From NCBI GenBank assembly GCA_964473465.1, contig CAYYPE010000006.1, forward strand, positions 62,001 through 126,000: a stretch of 64,000 bases of DNA, written 5' to 3'. The DNA comes from CALHRB01 sp964473465. GTDB lineage: Bacteria > Bacteroidota > Ignavibacteria > Kapaibacteriales > UBA2268. The notes beneath the pieces are model-generated. The model had not been told where the DNA came from, made no database searches, and saw only the letters and a list, made by a program, of their open reading frames with translations. A program made the position numbers and the translations under genes. This document shows positions 55,485-62,898 of the stretch, piece by piece (the first letter of the stretch is position 1; every line of letters starts with the position of its first letter).

Positions 55485-55873
55485 TGGCAGATAGCGCAAG
55501 ATATCACAGAGAAAAATTTCATCGTTATGCCCTCGAAGCCCAAAAATTCGATAGTGGTTATGTTTCTTTGCCAAATCGTTATATTGACCCTAATAGCGGC
55601 TCAAGGACTTACGAAAAAATAAATCTGAAAGGAACGGGTACAATTTTATCTTATACCATAATTCATATTGCTTCAAATCAGTTTTCTCATTCTACGCCTT
55701 ATCCGGTTGCAATTATTGAGACAGACGAAGGTGCAAGAATAACAGCAATGGTAACTGATTGCGATATTAATGATGTTAAAATTGGTGCCCGTGTTGAACT
55801 TGTTTTCCGTAAAATTATGGAAGAAGGAGAATCCGGCATTATTAATTATGGCTACAAAGCTGTGCTGATTTAA
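55484..55873 (+). CDS. DUF35 OB-fold protein without zinc-ribbon cysteines
   Basis: This 129-aa protein starts at the ATG overlapping the thiolase stop, with GGAGG at 55472-55476; a longer frame from 55454 is not supported. The C-terminal OB-fold is clear ('GTGTILSYTIIHIASNQF', 'YPVAIIETDEGARITAMVTD', 'GIINYGYKAVLI'). The N-terminal rubredoxin-like ribbon, which in archaeal DUF35 carries CxxC and CPxC pairs, here reads 'QKFDSGYVSLPNRY' and 'IDPNSGSRTY', so all four Cys are replaced. Archaeal DUF35 bridges thiolase and HMGCS and binds CoA between them. Here the bridging role may persist with a zinc-free ribbon. Confidence 0.85.
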   Translation: MADSARYHREKFHRYALEAQKFDSGYVSLPNRYIDPNSGSRTYEKINLKGTGTILSYTIIHIASNQFSHSTPYPVAIIETDEGARITAMVTDCDINDVKIGARVELVFRKIMEEGESGIINYGYKAVLI

Positions 55874-55901
55874 ATTCTTTCTTTTAAATTAAATTTTAAA
55901 T

Positions 55902-55939
55902 AAATGGGGTTAATTTGCTGGTAACCCCATTTGTTTTTT
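55902..55939. terminator. Terminator after the DUF35 gene
   Basis: An 11-bp stem (AAATGGGGTTA at 55902-55912 and TAACCCCATTT at 55922-55932, 9-nt loop) is followed by GTTTTTT on plus. On minus an AT-rich tail follows, and the convergent glyS gene ends at 55941. It separates the HMGCS run from glyS. Confidence 0.9.
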
Positions 55940-55940
55940 A

Positions 55941-57362
55941 CTAAAATGACAATCGTTCATCGAGATAGCTCTTAATATTGCTATCGGAGACTCTGTCCTG
56001 CAACATTGTATCCCTATTTCGAATAGTAACGGAGCCATCTTCGAGGGATTGACTATCTATAGTGATACAAAATGGTGTTCCAATTTCATCCTGTCTTCTG
56101 TATCTTCTACCAATTGCTCCGGATGTATCAAATTGAGCCCTGAAATATTTATGCAAGTCCCTATAGATGTTTTCAGCCATTTCTGGCATTCCATCTCTAT
56201 TTACCAAAGGAAAAACTGCAACGCTGATTGGAGCAAGTTTACTGTTTAAGTGTAGAACAGTTCTCTTTTCGGTTTTTCCATTTTCCCCGATAACATCTTC
56301 TTCGTCATAGGCATCGCAGAGGAAAGCCATAAAAGACCGTGTTACCCCGCCGGAAGTTTCGACTACGTATGGTATATATCTCTCATTATTGACAGCATCA
56401 ACATATTCCATTTTCTTGCCAGAATATTCCTGATGATTTTTGAGGTCGAAATCCGTTCGGGAATGAATACCTTCAATTTCTCCCCAACCCCAAGGGAATC
56501 TGAATTCAATATCCACAGCTTTGTTTGCATAATGGGCTAACTTGTCATGGTCTTTGAATTTTAGGTTTTCCTTTTTGATTCCTATATCTAAATACCAGTT
56601 GAAACGCTTTTCTTTCCAGTATTCATACCATTCCAATTCATTTCCGGGTTTAACGAAATACTGCATTTCCATCTGTTCGAACTCACGTGTTCTGAAGAGG
56701 AAATTCTTTGTATTAATTTCGTTGCGGAAAGCCTTTCCAATTTGTGCTATCCCGAATGGTATCTTCTGTCTTGTTGTTTGCAGGACTGTATTGAAATTTA
56801 CAAAAATACCCTGAGCAGATTCGGGCCTTAAATAAACAATACTGCCATTATCTTCGACTGGTCCGATAAATGTTTTGAACATCAGGTTGAAATTTCTTAC
56901 TTCTGTCCAATCTTTTGTTCCTGAAACGGGGTCAGGAATTTCATACTGGATAATTATATTATAATAGTCAGACGGTTCCTTTGCTTGAGATAGCTTACTT
57001 TCAATTTCATCAGCTAAGCTGTCCTTTTTCTTATTTCTCAATCTATCAATGTATTCTTCTATTAGATTATCAGCACGAAACCTTGCCTTGCTTGTTTTAT
57101 TATCAATCATAGGGTCGCTGAACTGAGCAATGTGACCACTCGCTTCCCATGTTCGGGGGTGCATAAGAATTGATGCATCTACTCCTTCAATATCATCACG
57201 ATAAGTCATGGATTTCCACCATAAATCTTTTAGATTTCTGAGCATTTCTACCCCCAAAGGTCCAAAATCCCAGCAACCATTTAAACCACCGTAGATTTCG
57301 GATGATTGGAATACAAAGCCACGCCTTTTTGACAGTGAAATAATTGTATCAAGTTTTACCAT
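55941..57362 (-). CDS. glyS: Glycyl-tRNA synthetase (alpha2 type)
   Basis: This protein of about 473 aa is the single-chain, dimeric class II enzyme that charges tRNA-Gly, as in archaea, eukaryotes and many non-proteobacteria. It opens 'DTIISLSKRRGFVFQSSEIY' and 'GGLNGCWDFGPLG'. It has motif 2 'IAQIGKAFRNEINTKNFLFR' and 'TREFEQMEMQYFV', and motif 3-like 'TSGGVTRSFMAFLCDA'. The anticodon-binding domain ends 'GAIGRRYRRQDEIGTPFCI'. The frame extends upstream to a TTG at 57368, but the ATG at 57362 ('MVKLDTII') is preferred. Confidence 0.96.
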   Translation of the reverse strand: MVKLDTIISLSKRRGFVFQSSEIYGGLNGCWDFGPLGVEMLRNLKDLWWKSMTYRDDIEGVDASILMHPRTWEASGHIAQFSDPMIDNKTSKARFRADNLIEEYIDRLRNKKKDSLADEIESKLSQAKEPSDYYNIIIQYEIPDPVSGTKDWTEVRNFNLMFKTFIGPVEDNGSIVYLRPESAQGIFVNFNTVLQTTRQKIPFGIAQIGKAFRNEINTKNFLFRTREFEQMEMQYFVKPGNELEWYEYWKEKRFNWYLDIGIKKENLKFKDHDKLAHYANKAVDIEFRFPWGWGEIEGIHSRTDFDLKNHQEYSGKKMEYVDAVNNERYIPYVVETSGGVTRSFMAFLCDAYDEEDVIGENGKTEKRTVLHLNSKLAPISVAVFPLVNRDGMPEMAENIYRDLHKYFRAQFDTSGAIGRRYRRQDEIGTPFCITIDSQSLEDGSVTIRNRDTMLQDRVSDSNIKSYLDERLSF

Positions 57363-57474
57363 TTTCAAGAATCAATTTTTGTGATAAATTAATAACTGGT
57401 TAAAGATGTCTATAAACTAATTTTATTTTCTTTCGTGTTTTCTAATTTATGTTGATTTTTTTGCTTTAATATTG

Positions 57475-58026
57475 ATGAAGTCCAGTTCAGAAAAAAATTT
57501 GATTTACTTAGGAACTATAGAGCATTATAATAAGAATTTAAATCTTATAAAGTTAAAAGATATAGCCGAAGGTTATAAGATAAAGGATGAGTGCGTAGAA
57601 ATTTATATAGGTTTTTCGAGGAATTTCATAGATAAATTAATCATTAAAAATTTCGAGGTTGGTAATAATAAAATTATAATATATTTAAACGAGAATACAG
57701 ATTTTGAGAACAATAACCTTATAAATAAGGCTGTGTTTGTTGATGATAAATTTATAGAGAATACAAAACCGGATTTCTATCTTGTTGGAGATTTAATTGA
57801 TTGTAAGGTGATTGACATTGATACAGGAAATTTGATTGGAACAATATCAGATGTAAGCATACTTCCGGGAAATGACGTTTGGTTTGTTTCAACTGAATCA
57901 GGAGAAATGCCTGTTCCTGTAATTAACGATGTGATTAAGAAAGTTGAAATTTCCGAAAAATGTGTCTATATAAAACTTTTAGATGGATTAATTGATCTGA
58001 TAACTTCAAAAAAAGATGAGAAATAG
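57475..58026 (+). CDS. rimM: Ribosome maturation factor RimM
   Basis: This protein of about 183 aa has an N-terminal RimM beta-barrel and a C-terminal PRC-barrel ('DLIDCKVIDIDTGNLIGTIS', 'VSTESGEMPVPVINDVI'). RimM helps assemble the 30S subunit head. The N-terminal half is much diverged, with lysine/asparagine-rich stretches, but its place directly before trmD and its length support the call. The TrmD start (58016) overlaps its stop (58026) by 11 bases. The ATG at 57475 is preferred over the TTG at 57472. Confidence 0.85.
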   Translation: MKSSSEKNLIYLGTIEHYNKNLNLIKLKDIAEGYKIKDECVEIYIGFSRNFIDKLIIKNFEVGNNKIIIYLNENTDFENNNLINKAVFVDDKFIENTKPDFYLVGDLIDCKVIDIDTGNLIGTISDVSILPGNDVWFVSTESGEMPVPVINDVIKKVEISEKCVYIKLLDGLIDLITSKKDEK

Positions 58027-58738
58027 CAAAGAAGATAATAAACCTTTGATGATGATTGATATTATAACTGCACATCCTGCTATGTTTGAGTCGGTCTTAA
58101 AAACAAGCATAATAAGGATTGCACAGGAAAAGCAGATAGTTCAAATCAGGCTTCACAATCTTCATGATTATGCAGATGATAAATTCAAACACATTGATGA
58201 TACGCCCTATGGTGGTGGTGCGGGAATGATTATAAAATGCGAACCGGTTTTCAAATGCATCGAAAAGCTCACCGAAAGCAACAAATATGACGAGATTATT
58301 TATATGACAGCAGATGGTGAGAAGCTAAATCAAAAGATTGCTAACGAAATTTCGATAAAAAAAAATATTATTATTCTTGCTGGTCATTACAAGGGAATTG
58401 ACCAAAGAATAAGGGATAGACTTATTACCAGAGAAATTTCCATCGGTGATTATGTTCTCAGTGGTGGAGAACTGCCTGCAATGGTTTTAATAGATTCTAT
58501 AGTAAGGTTAGTTCCGGGGGTTTTAGGAAATGCCGAATCAGCATTAGAAGATTCTTTTCAGAATGGTTTGCTTGAACCGCCTTATTACACCAAACCAGCT
58601 GATTTCAGAGGAATAAAGGTTCCTGAAATACTTGTTAGCGGCAACCATAAGGAAATTAATAAATGGAGAGAGGAGCAGTCATTATTAAAGACACGGCAAA
58701 GAAGGCCAGATTTATTGAACGAAGAGAATAAATCATGA
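58016..58738 (+). CDS. trmD: tRNA (guanine-N1)-methyltransferase
   Basis: This 240-aa SPOUT enzyme methylates G37 of tRNAs to prevent frameshifting. It has 'IDIITAHPAMFESVLKTSII', 'DDTPYGGGAGMIIKCEPVF', the trefoil-knot segment 'LAGHYKGIDQRIRDRLI', 'SIGDYVLSGGELPAMVLID' and 'GLLEPPYYTKPADFRGIKVP'. The open frame begins at the ATG at 58016; the conserved start at 'MMIDIIT' (58049-58052) is an alternative that would remove the overlap. It forms the common rimM-trmD pair. Confidence 0.95.
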   Translation: MRNSKEDNKPLMMIDIITAHPAMFESVLKTSIIRIAQEKQIVQIRLHNLHDYADDKFKHIDDTPYGGGAGMIIKCEPVFKCIEKLTESNKYDEIIYMTADGEKLNQKIANEISIKKNIIILAGHYKGIDQRIRDRLITREISIGDYVLSGGELPAMVLIDSIVRLVPGVLGNAESALEDSFQNGLLEPPYYTKPADFRGIKVPEILVSGNHKEINKWREEQSLLKTRQRRPDLLNEENKS

Positions 58739-58754
58739 AATAAAAATCAGTAGA

Positions 58755-59561
58755 TTAAACTATCTTTTTAGCTTCATCCCAGATAGCATCCATTTCTTCA
58801 AGTGTCATTTCGCTGAGTTTTTTATTTATTTGTTTAGCCTTTTCTTCAATATATTGGAATCTTTTAATGAATTTATTGTTGGTTAGTTGAAGAGATTCTT
58901 CGGCAACAACACCTTCAAAACGACATGCATTAACTAACGAAAAGAGCAAGTCCCCGATTTCTTCAGTCTTGTCGGCAATTTTATTTTCGAGTAAGGCTTT
59001 TTTCAGTTCCAATATTTCCTCTTCAACCTTAATCCAGACATCATCTTTATTTTGCCAGTCGAAGCCTACTCTTGAAGCTTTATGTTGGATTCTTTCAGCC
59101 CGCAATAGAGATGGCAGGGTTGGAGGAACACCATCAAGGGCAGAATTTTTTCCTTCTTTTTTCTTTAAATTTTCCCAATTTTCAACTACTTCTTCTTCTC
59201 CTGATACTTTAAGCCCTCCGAAAACATGAGGGTGTCTGAAGATAAGTTTGTCCTGAATTCTTTTGATAACATCCATTAAATTGAAATACCCTTTTTCCTC
59301 AGCCATTACGCTATGCATAATAATATGAAGCAGCAAGTCTCCTAATTCTTTGGATAAACCTTCATAATCCTTATTATGAATGGCATCAATAGTTTCATAG
59401 GCTTCTTCAATCATTAAATGGGCTATTGATTCAATTGACTGCTTTTTATCCCAAGGGCATTCTCTCCTCAAAATTCTGATAATTTCAACTAAAGCTTCAA
59501 ATTGGTCTTTTATATCATTTGGATTTTTTGCAACGGGAATCGGTGTAATCATTTCTGACAT
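58755..59561 (-). CDS. mazG: Nucleoside triphosphate pyrophosphohydrolase MazG
   Basis: This 268-aa protein has the tandem MazG arrangement. The N-terminal 'ECPWDKKQSIESIAHLMIEE' and 'ELGDLLLHIIMHSVMAEEKG' carry the metal-binding Glu/Asp. The C-terminal half repeats the motif ('EEIGDLLFSLVNACR'). It hydrolyses NTPs to NMPs and PPi, cleaning the nucleotide pool. It ends 16 bp from the convergent trmD gene. Confidence 0.95.
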   Translation of the reverse strand: MSEMITPIPVAKNPNDIKDQFEALVEIIRILRRECPWDKKQSIESIAHLMIEEAYETIDAIHNKDYEGLSKELGDLLLHIIMHSVMAEEKGYFNLMDVIKRIQDKLIFRHPHVFGGLKVSGEEEVVENWENLKKKEGKNSALDGVPPTLPSLLRAERIQHKASRVGFDWQNKDDVWIKVEEEILELKKALLENKIADKTEEIGDLLFSLVNACRFEGVVAEESLQLTNNKFIKRFQYIEEKAKQINKKLSEMTLEEMDAIWDEAKKIV

Positions 59562-59768
59562 TTTTAATTTTCTCTGTATAAAAAAAATTAAAACGTTATG
59601 ATGATTAAAATAGTGAGTATATTTCTTAAACTATTAAATTAATTTTTTATAAATATTAAATTTTTTTATTTATAAAACAAATAATAATTTTGTAAAATTC
59701 TTAAATGAATTGAATGATGGCATCTCATTTGAAGATGCTTTTTTTTCAGTAATTATGGAATATTAAAA

Positions 59769-60575
59769 ATGGAATCAAGAAACTTTTTTGCTTTGATACT
59801 TGGAGTTTCGAGTGGTTTTGGGAAGGCAACTGCTCATGAATTAGCCAGAAAAGGATATGGAATATATGGTGTGCACCTAGATCTGGGAAGTGGGAAAAAA
59901 CAGGCTGAAGAATTTGCCGAAGAACTCAGGTCTTTTGGTGTTAAAGTAAAATTCTTTAATGCAAACGCTGCTGATGATAAGGTCAGAGAAAGCATCATCC
60001 ATCAAATTAAAGAAGATTTCAAAGATGAGGTTAAACCAATGCTTCGAGTTCTTCTTCATTCATTGGCTTTCGGTTCAATTCGCCCTTTTTTCTCAGAAAA
60101 TCATGAGGAAATGATAAACAAGAAACAAGTTGAAATGACACTTGATGTTATGGCAAACAGCTTATTATATTGGACACAAGATTTATTCAAGAATAATTTA
60201 CTCGCAAAGACCTGTAGAATTTTTGCACTAACCAGCATAGGCTCACAAAGAGCTATGGTTAATTACGGAGCAGTTTCTGCAGCCAAGGCAGCTATTGAAG
60301 CATACATTCGTCAGATAGCCGTTGAATTAGCCCCTTATCAGATAACCGCAAATTCAATTATGGCAGGATTAACCGATACTCCCGCAGCAAGGAAAATTCC
60401 CGGATTCGAAGGAATGCTTGCCCATGCGAAACAACATAATCCGTTCGATAGAAATACCTTACCCGAAGACGTTGCACAGGCAATTTCGCTTTTAGCCGAT
60501 GAAAAATTTTATTGGATTAATGGACAGACAATAGGCGTTGATGGTGGCGAAAACATCCTGAATTTTATTGGTTAG
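59769..60575 (+). CDS. FabI/FabL-like enoyl-ACP reductase of the SDR superfamily
   Basis: This 268-aa protein has a glycine-rich cofactor motif 'GVSSGFGKAT' (12-21) and the FabI-type catalytic spacing Tyr166-x6-Lys173 in 'NYGAVSAAKAAIEAYIRQIA', rather than the classical YxxxK. 'MAGLTDTPAARKIPGFEGM' resembles the substrate-binding segment of FabI/FabL. It would reduce enoyl-ACP (or enoyl-CoA) with NAD(P)H in fatty-acid synthesis. It lies 116 bp before a third ACAD on the same strand. Another SDR reductase function cannot be excluded. Confidence 0.8.
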   Translation: MESRNFFALILGVSSGFGKATAHELARKGYGIYGVHLDLGSGKKQAEEFAEELRSFGVKVKFFNANAADDKVRESIIHQIKEDFKDEVKPMLRVLLHSLAFGSIRPFFSENHEEMINKKQVEMTLDVMANSLLYWTQDLFKNNLLAKTCRIFALTSIGSQRAMVNYGAVSAAKAAIEAYIRQIAVELAPYQITANSIMAGLTDTPAARKIPGFEGMLAHAKQHNPFDRNTLPEDVAQAISLLADEKFYWINGQTIGVDGGENILNFIG

Positions 60576-60691
60576 TCAAGCAACACATTTGTTACAATCA
60601 TTTCTATTATTCGATTAATTTATTATTATATAATAAATTACTTATTATTTTTGCTGTTACTTATTATTTAATCTTTTTCTTGGATTTAGCT

Positions 60692-61834
60692 ATGAATGAT
60701 AATTTTTTTACCGAAGAACAAAATATGCTTCGTGAGATGGTTCGAGATTTCACAAACAATGAATTAAAACCTGTAGCAGCCAAAATTGACGAAGATGAAG
60801 CTATCCCACCAGAAATAATAAATAAAATCAAAGAATTAGGTCTTCTGGGAGCCCCATTTCCACTTGAATATGGTGGAAGCGGTTTTGGAGAGGTTGGTTA
60901 TTGTATTGTTCAGGAAGAAATTGGTAGAGGCTGCCTTTCAACTGCAACTATGATAGGAGCACATTGCTCGATTGGAACAAATGCCATATATATTGGCGGT
61001 GATGAACAATTGAAGCAAAGATTTGTTGTTCCTTGTGCCAGTGGAGAAAAAATTGCTGCTTTTGCTCTTACCGAGCAGGGTGCCGGCTCCGATGCTTTCA
61101 ATCTCAAGACAAAAGCATATTTAGATGGAAATGAATGGGTAATAAATGGCGAAAAACTCTGGATTACGAATGGTCCATTCGCTGATGTTTTCTCTGTGTT
61201 TGCAAGAACTAACCTTGGAATAACAGGTTTTGTAGTCGAGAAAGGCACTCCTGGCTTTACTCCCGGAGCCCCTGAAAGAAAAATGGGTATTCGTGGCAGT
61301 AAAACTTCATCTCTGACATTCGATAATGTCCGAGTTCCAAAAGAAAATATGATTGGCAAAGAGGGGAAAGGCTTTCTGATTGCTATGAAAACTTTGGATG
61401 CCGGTCGTTTGGGTCTTGGAGCTGCTTGTTTGGGTGCCTGCAAGGAATTGCTTGAACTATCAACAAAATACGCTAAAGAAAGAAAACAATTCGATGAACC
61501 AATAGCTAATTTTCAGGCTGTTCAATTTATGCTTTCGGAAATGGCTATTGAAATTTACGTGCTCGATACACTTTTATACCATACTGCTAAGCTCTATGAC
61601 AGCGGTGAAATGCTTTCAAGGCAGGCTGCAATGGTCAAATACGTTGCTTCGATGGCTCTGGATAAATGTTCAGACCTTGCAATTCAGATCCATGGCGGTA
61701 TGGGATACTCAAGAGAGTTACCAATTGAACGCTTCTATCGGGATTCAAGAATTAACAGAATTTTCGAAGGAACTTCCGAAGTGCAGAAGCTTGTTATTGC
61801 ACGTGATATTATCAAAAGAAACGGAAAAATGTAA
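60692..61834 (+). CDS. Acyl-CoA dehydrogenase
   Basis: This 380-aa ACAD has 'FALTEQGAGSDAFNLKTKA', 'WITNGPFADVFSVFA', 'QIHGGMGYSRELPIERFYRD' and 'RIFEGTSEVQKLVIAR' with the catalytic Glu. The TTG at 60680 opens the frame; the ATG at 60692 ('MNDNFFTEEQ') is preferred. It is the third ACAD in the window, and its closest neighbour is the FabI/FabL-like gene. A terminator-like hairpin for it lies inside the convergent lipoprotein gene. Confidence 0.95.
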   Translation: MNDNFFTEEQNMLREMVRDFTNNELKPVAAKIDEDEAIPPEIINKIKELGLLGAPFPLEYGGSGFGEVGYCIVQEEIGRGCLSTATMIGAHCSIGTNAIYIGGDEQLKQRFVVPCASGEKIAAFALTEQGAGSDAFNLKTKAYLDGNEWVINGEKLWITNGPFADVFSVFARTNLGITGFVVEKGTPGFTPGAPERKMGIRGSKTSSLTFDNVRVPKENMIGKEGKGFLIAMKTLDAGRLGLGAACLGACKELLELSTKYAKERKQFDEPIANFQAVQFMLSEMAIEIYVLDTLLYHTAKLYDSGEMLSRQAAMVKYVASMALDKCSDLAIQIHGGMGYSRELPIERFYRDSRINRIFEGTSEVQKLVIARDIIKRNGKM

Positions 61835-61837
61835 ATA

Positions 61838-62158
61838 TTATTCCGTAATTTGTTCTTTTTGCTTCAATTTAAGTAATTCTCTTTTTGCTTTAGCCTGTGC
61901 ACTATCCTGAATCCTGAGGAATTCCTCAGGATTTTTTGTATATTCAAAATACTTTTCTCTGAATGATTCCCTCGTGAAGCCATACTTTTCATATACTTTA
62001 AGTATCTTTGGATTTGCTACACCTGTATCGGGATATACTGATCTTAAAATCAATATTTCTTTTTGGGTTTCAATAAATCTGTTCTTTTCTTCTTCGGAAT
62101 TCGAACAAGACAAAAACAATACAAGAATAAAAACACCAAATATTTTGCTAATTTTCAT
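61838..62158 (-). CDS. Small lipoprotein of unknown function
   Basis: This 106-aa protein has a lipoprotein signal 'VFILVLFLSCSN' (Cys near residue 18). The mature part is highly charged and helical ('KILKVYEKYGFTRESF', 'SAQAKAKRELLKLKQKEQ'). It resembles short DUF4296-like periplasmic lipoproteins of Bacteroidota in size and charge, but I do not claim membership. It ends three bases after the convergent ACAD stop, and its 3' third contains the palindrome at 61910-61933. Confidence 0.72.
   Translation of the reverse strand: MKISKIFGVFILVLFLSCSNSEEEKNRFIETQKEILILRSVYPDTGVANPKILKVYEKYGFTRESFREKYFEYTKNPEEFLRIQDSAQAKAKRELLKLKQKEQITE
61910..61937 (+). terminator. Perfect palindrome and T-run inside the lipoprotein gene
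   Basis: A 24-bp perfect palindrome (arms AATCCTGAGG, centre AATT, arm CCTCAGGATT, 61910-61933) runs into six T's (61932-61937) on plus. It lies 75 bp after the ACAD stop but inside the coding region of the minus-strand lipoprotein, where it encodes part of 'NPEEFLRI'. It looks like an intrinsic terminator for the ACAD transcript. Confidence 0.75.
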
Positions 62159-62210
62159 AAAGCAAATATATGATTTTCAATGCTTAGAAAAAAACAAATC
62201 TGCTACTTTA

Positions 62211-62771
62211 TTAGCATTCGACAAATGCGTCAAGGCTATGATAAAATAGTTCAGAGCCTTTCTGCAAACCCGATTCGAACTCTTCTTTGTTGCAGACTGT
62301 ATTAGCAAGGTTCAATCCAAAATTAATATGGTGAATTTCATTCAAATGCTCATCAAAATAATCCATATCTTCAGCAAGAAATCCATAGTGCTTAATCAAA
62401 CCTTCTTTTTTTGTCTGTGCTACTTCAGGCTGCTGCATTTCGAATGATTGAAGTGCTCCAAGTCTTGCAGAAGGGGACATTTCAGATATTTCATCAATAA
62501 TGTGTTTTAAACTCGGAGAATTTTCTGCTTCTGGAATTTTTTCTATCCATTTTGTCCAAAGTGCAATATGTCTGGTCTCGTCTTCGATTATTCTTGCTGA
62601 AGTTTCGTTTCTTACATTTAAGTCTTCAGTTATACTTTTCCAAAGCTCAGGCATATAAGAAATGAGTTCACTATATGATTTTCCGTATTCTGAAAGTTTC
62701 GAAATACTGACTTTTCCTTCTGACCAACTTCTGTAAAAAGGATGGTCGAGTAACCTAAATTTTAATTCCAT
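62211..62771 (-). CDS. CADD/TenA/PqqC-like helical protein
   Basis: This 186-aa all-helical protein starts 'MELKFRLLDHPFYRSWSEGK', the opening of the CADD/PqqC-like heme-oxygenase-fold family. Probable metal-binding residues occur in 'EDETRHIALWTKWI' and 'YFDEHLNEIHHINFGL'. By family knowledge, chlamydial CADD makes p-aminobenzoate for folate, using its own tyrosine as substrate. TenA and PqqC relatives act on pyrimidines or PQQ. The N-terminal pattern is nearest CADD, but the assignment is tentative. No folate gene is adjacent. A TAATTTTG -7-like element on minus lies at 62807-62814. Confidence 0.75.
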   Translation of the reverse strand: MELKFRLLDHPFYRSWSEGKVSISKLSEYGKSYSELISYMPELWKSITEDLNVRNETSARIIEDETRHIALWTKWIEKIPEAENSPSLKHIIDEISEMSPSARLGALQSFEMQQPEVAQTKKEGLIKHYGFLAEDMDYFDEHLNEIHHINFGLNLANTVCNKEEFESGLQKGSELFYHSLDAFVEC

Positions 62772-62844
62772 AATGTTTTTCCTAATAATTAAAAAATTAA
62801 TTTACTCAAAATTAATAATTAAATATAACTAATAAAAATTATTC

Positions 62845-62876
62845 TTTGTTTAATTAAACCTAATTGACTAAATTTG
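62845..62876 (+). promoter_or_regulatory. Bacteroidota-type promoter
   Basis: TTTG at 62845-62848, a 20-bp spacer, and TAAATTTG at 62869-62876 match the Bacteroidota -33/-7 promoter pattern. The predicted start near 62883 is about 16 bp before the ATG of the next gene. Confidence 0.7.
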
Positions 62877-62898
62877 ATGAAAAATAATTAGAGGGTTT

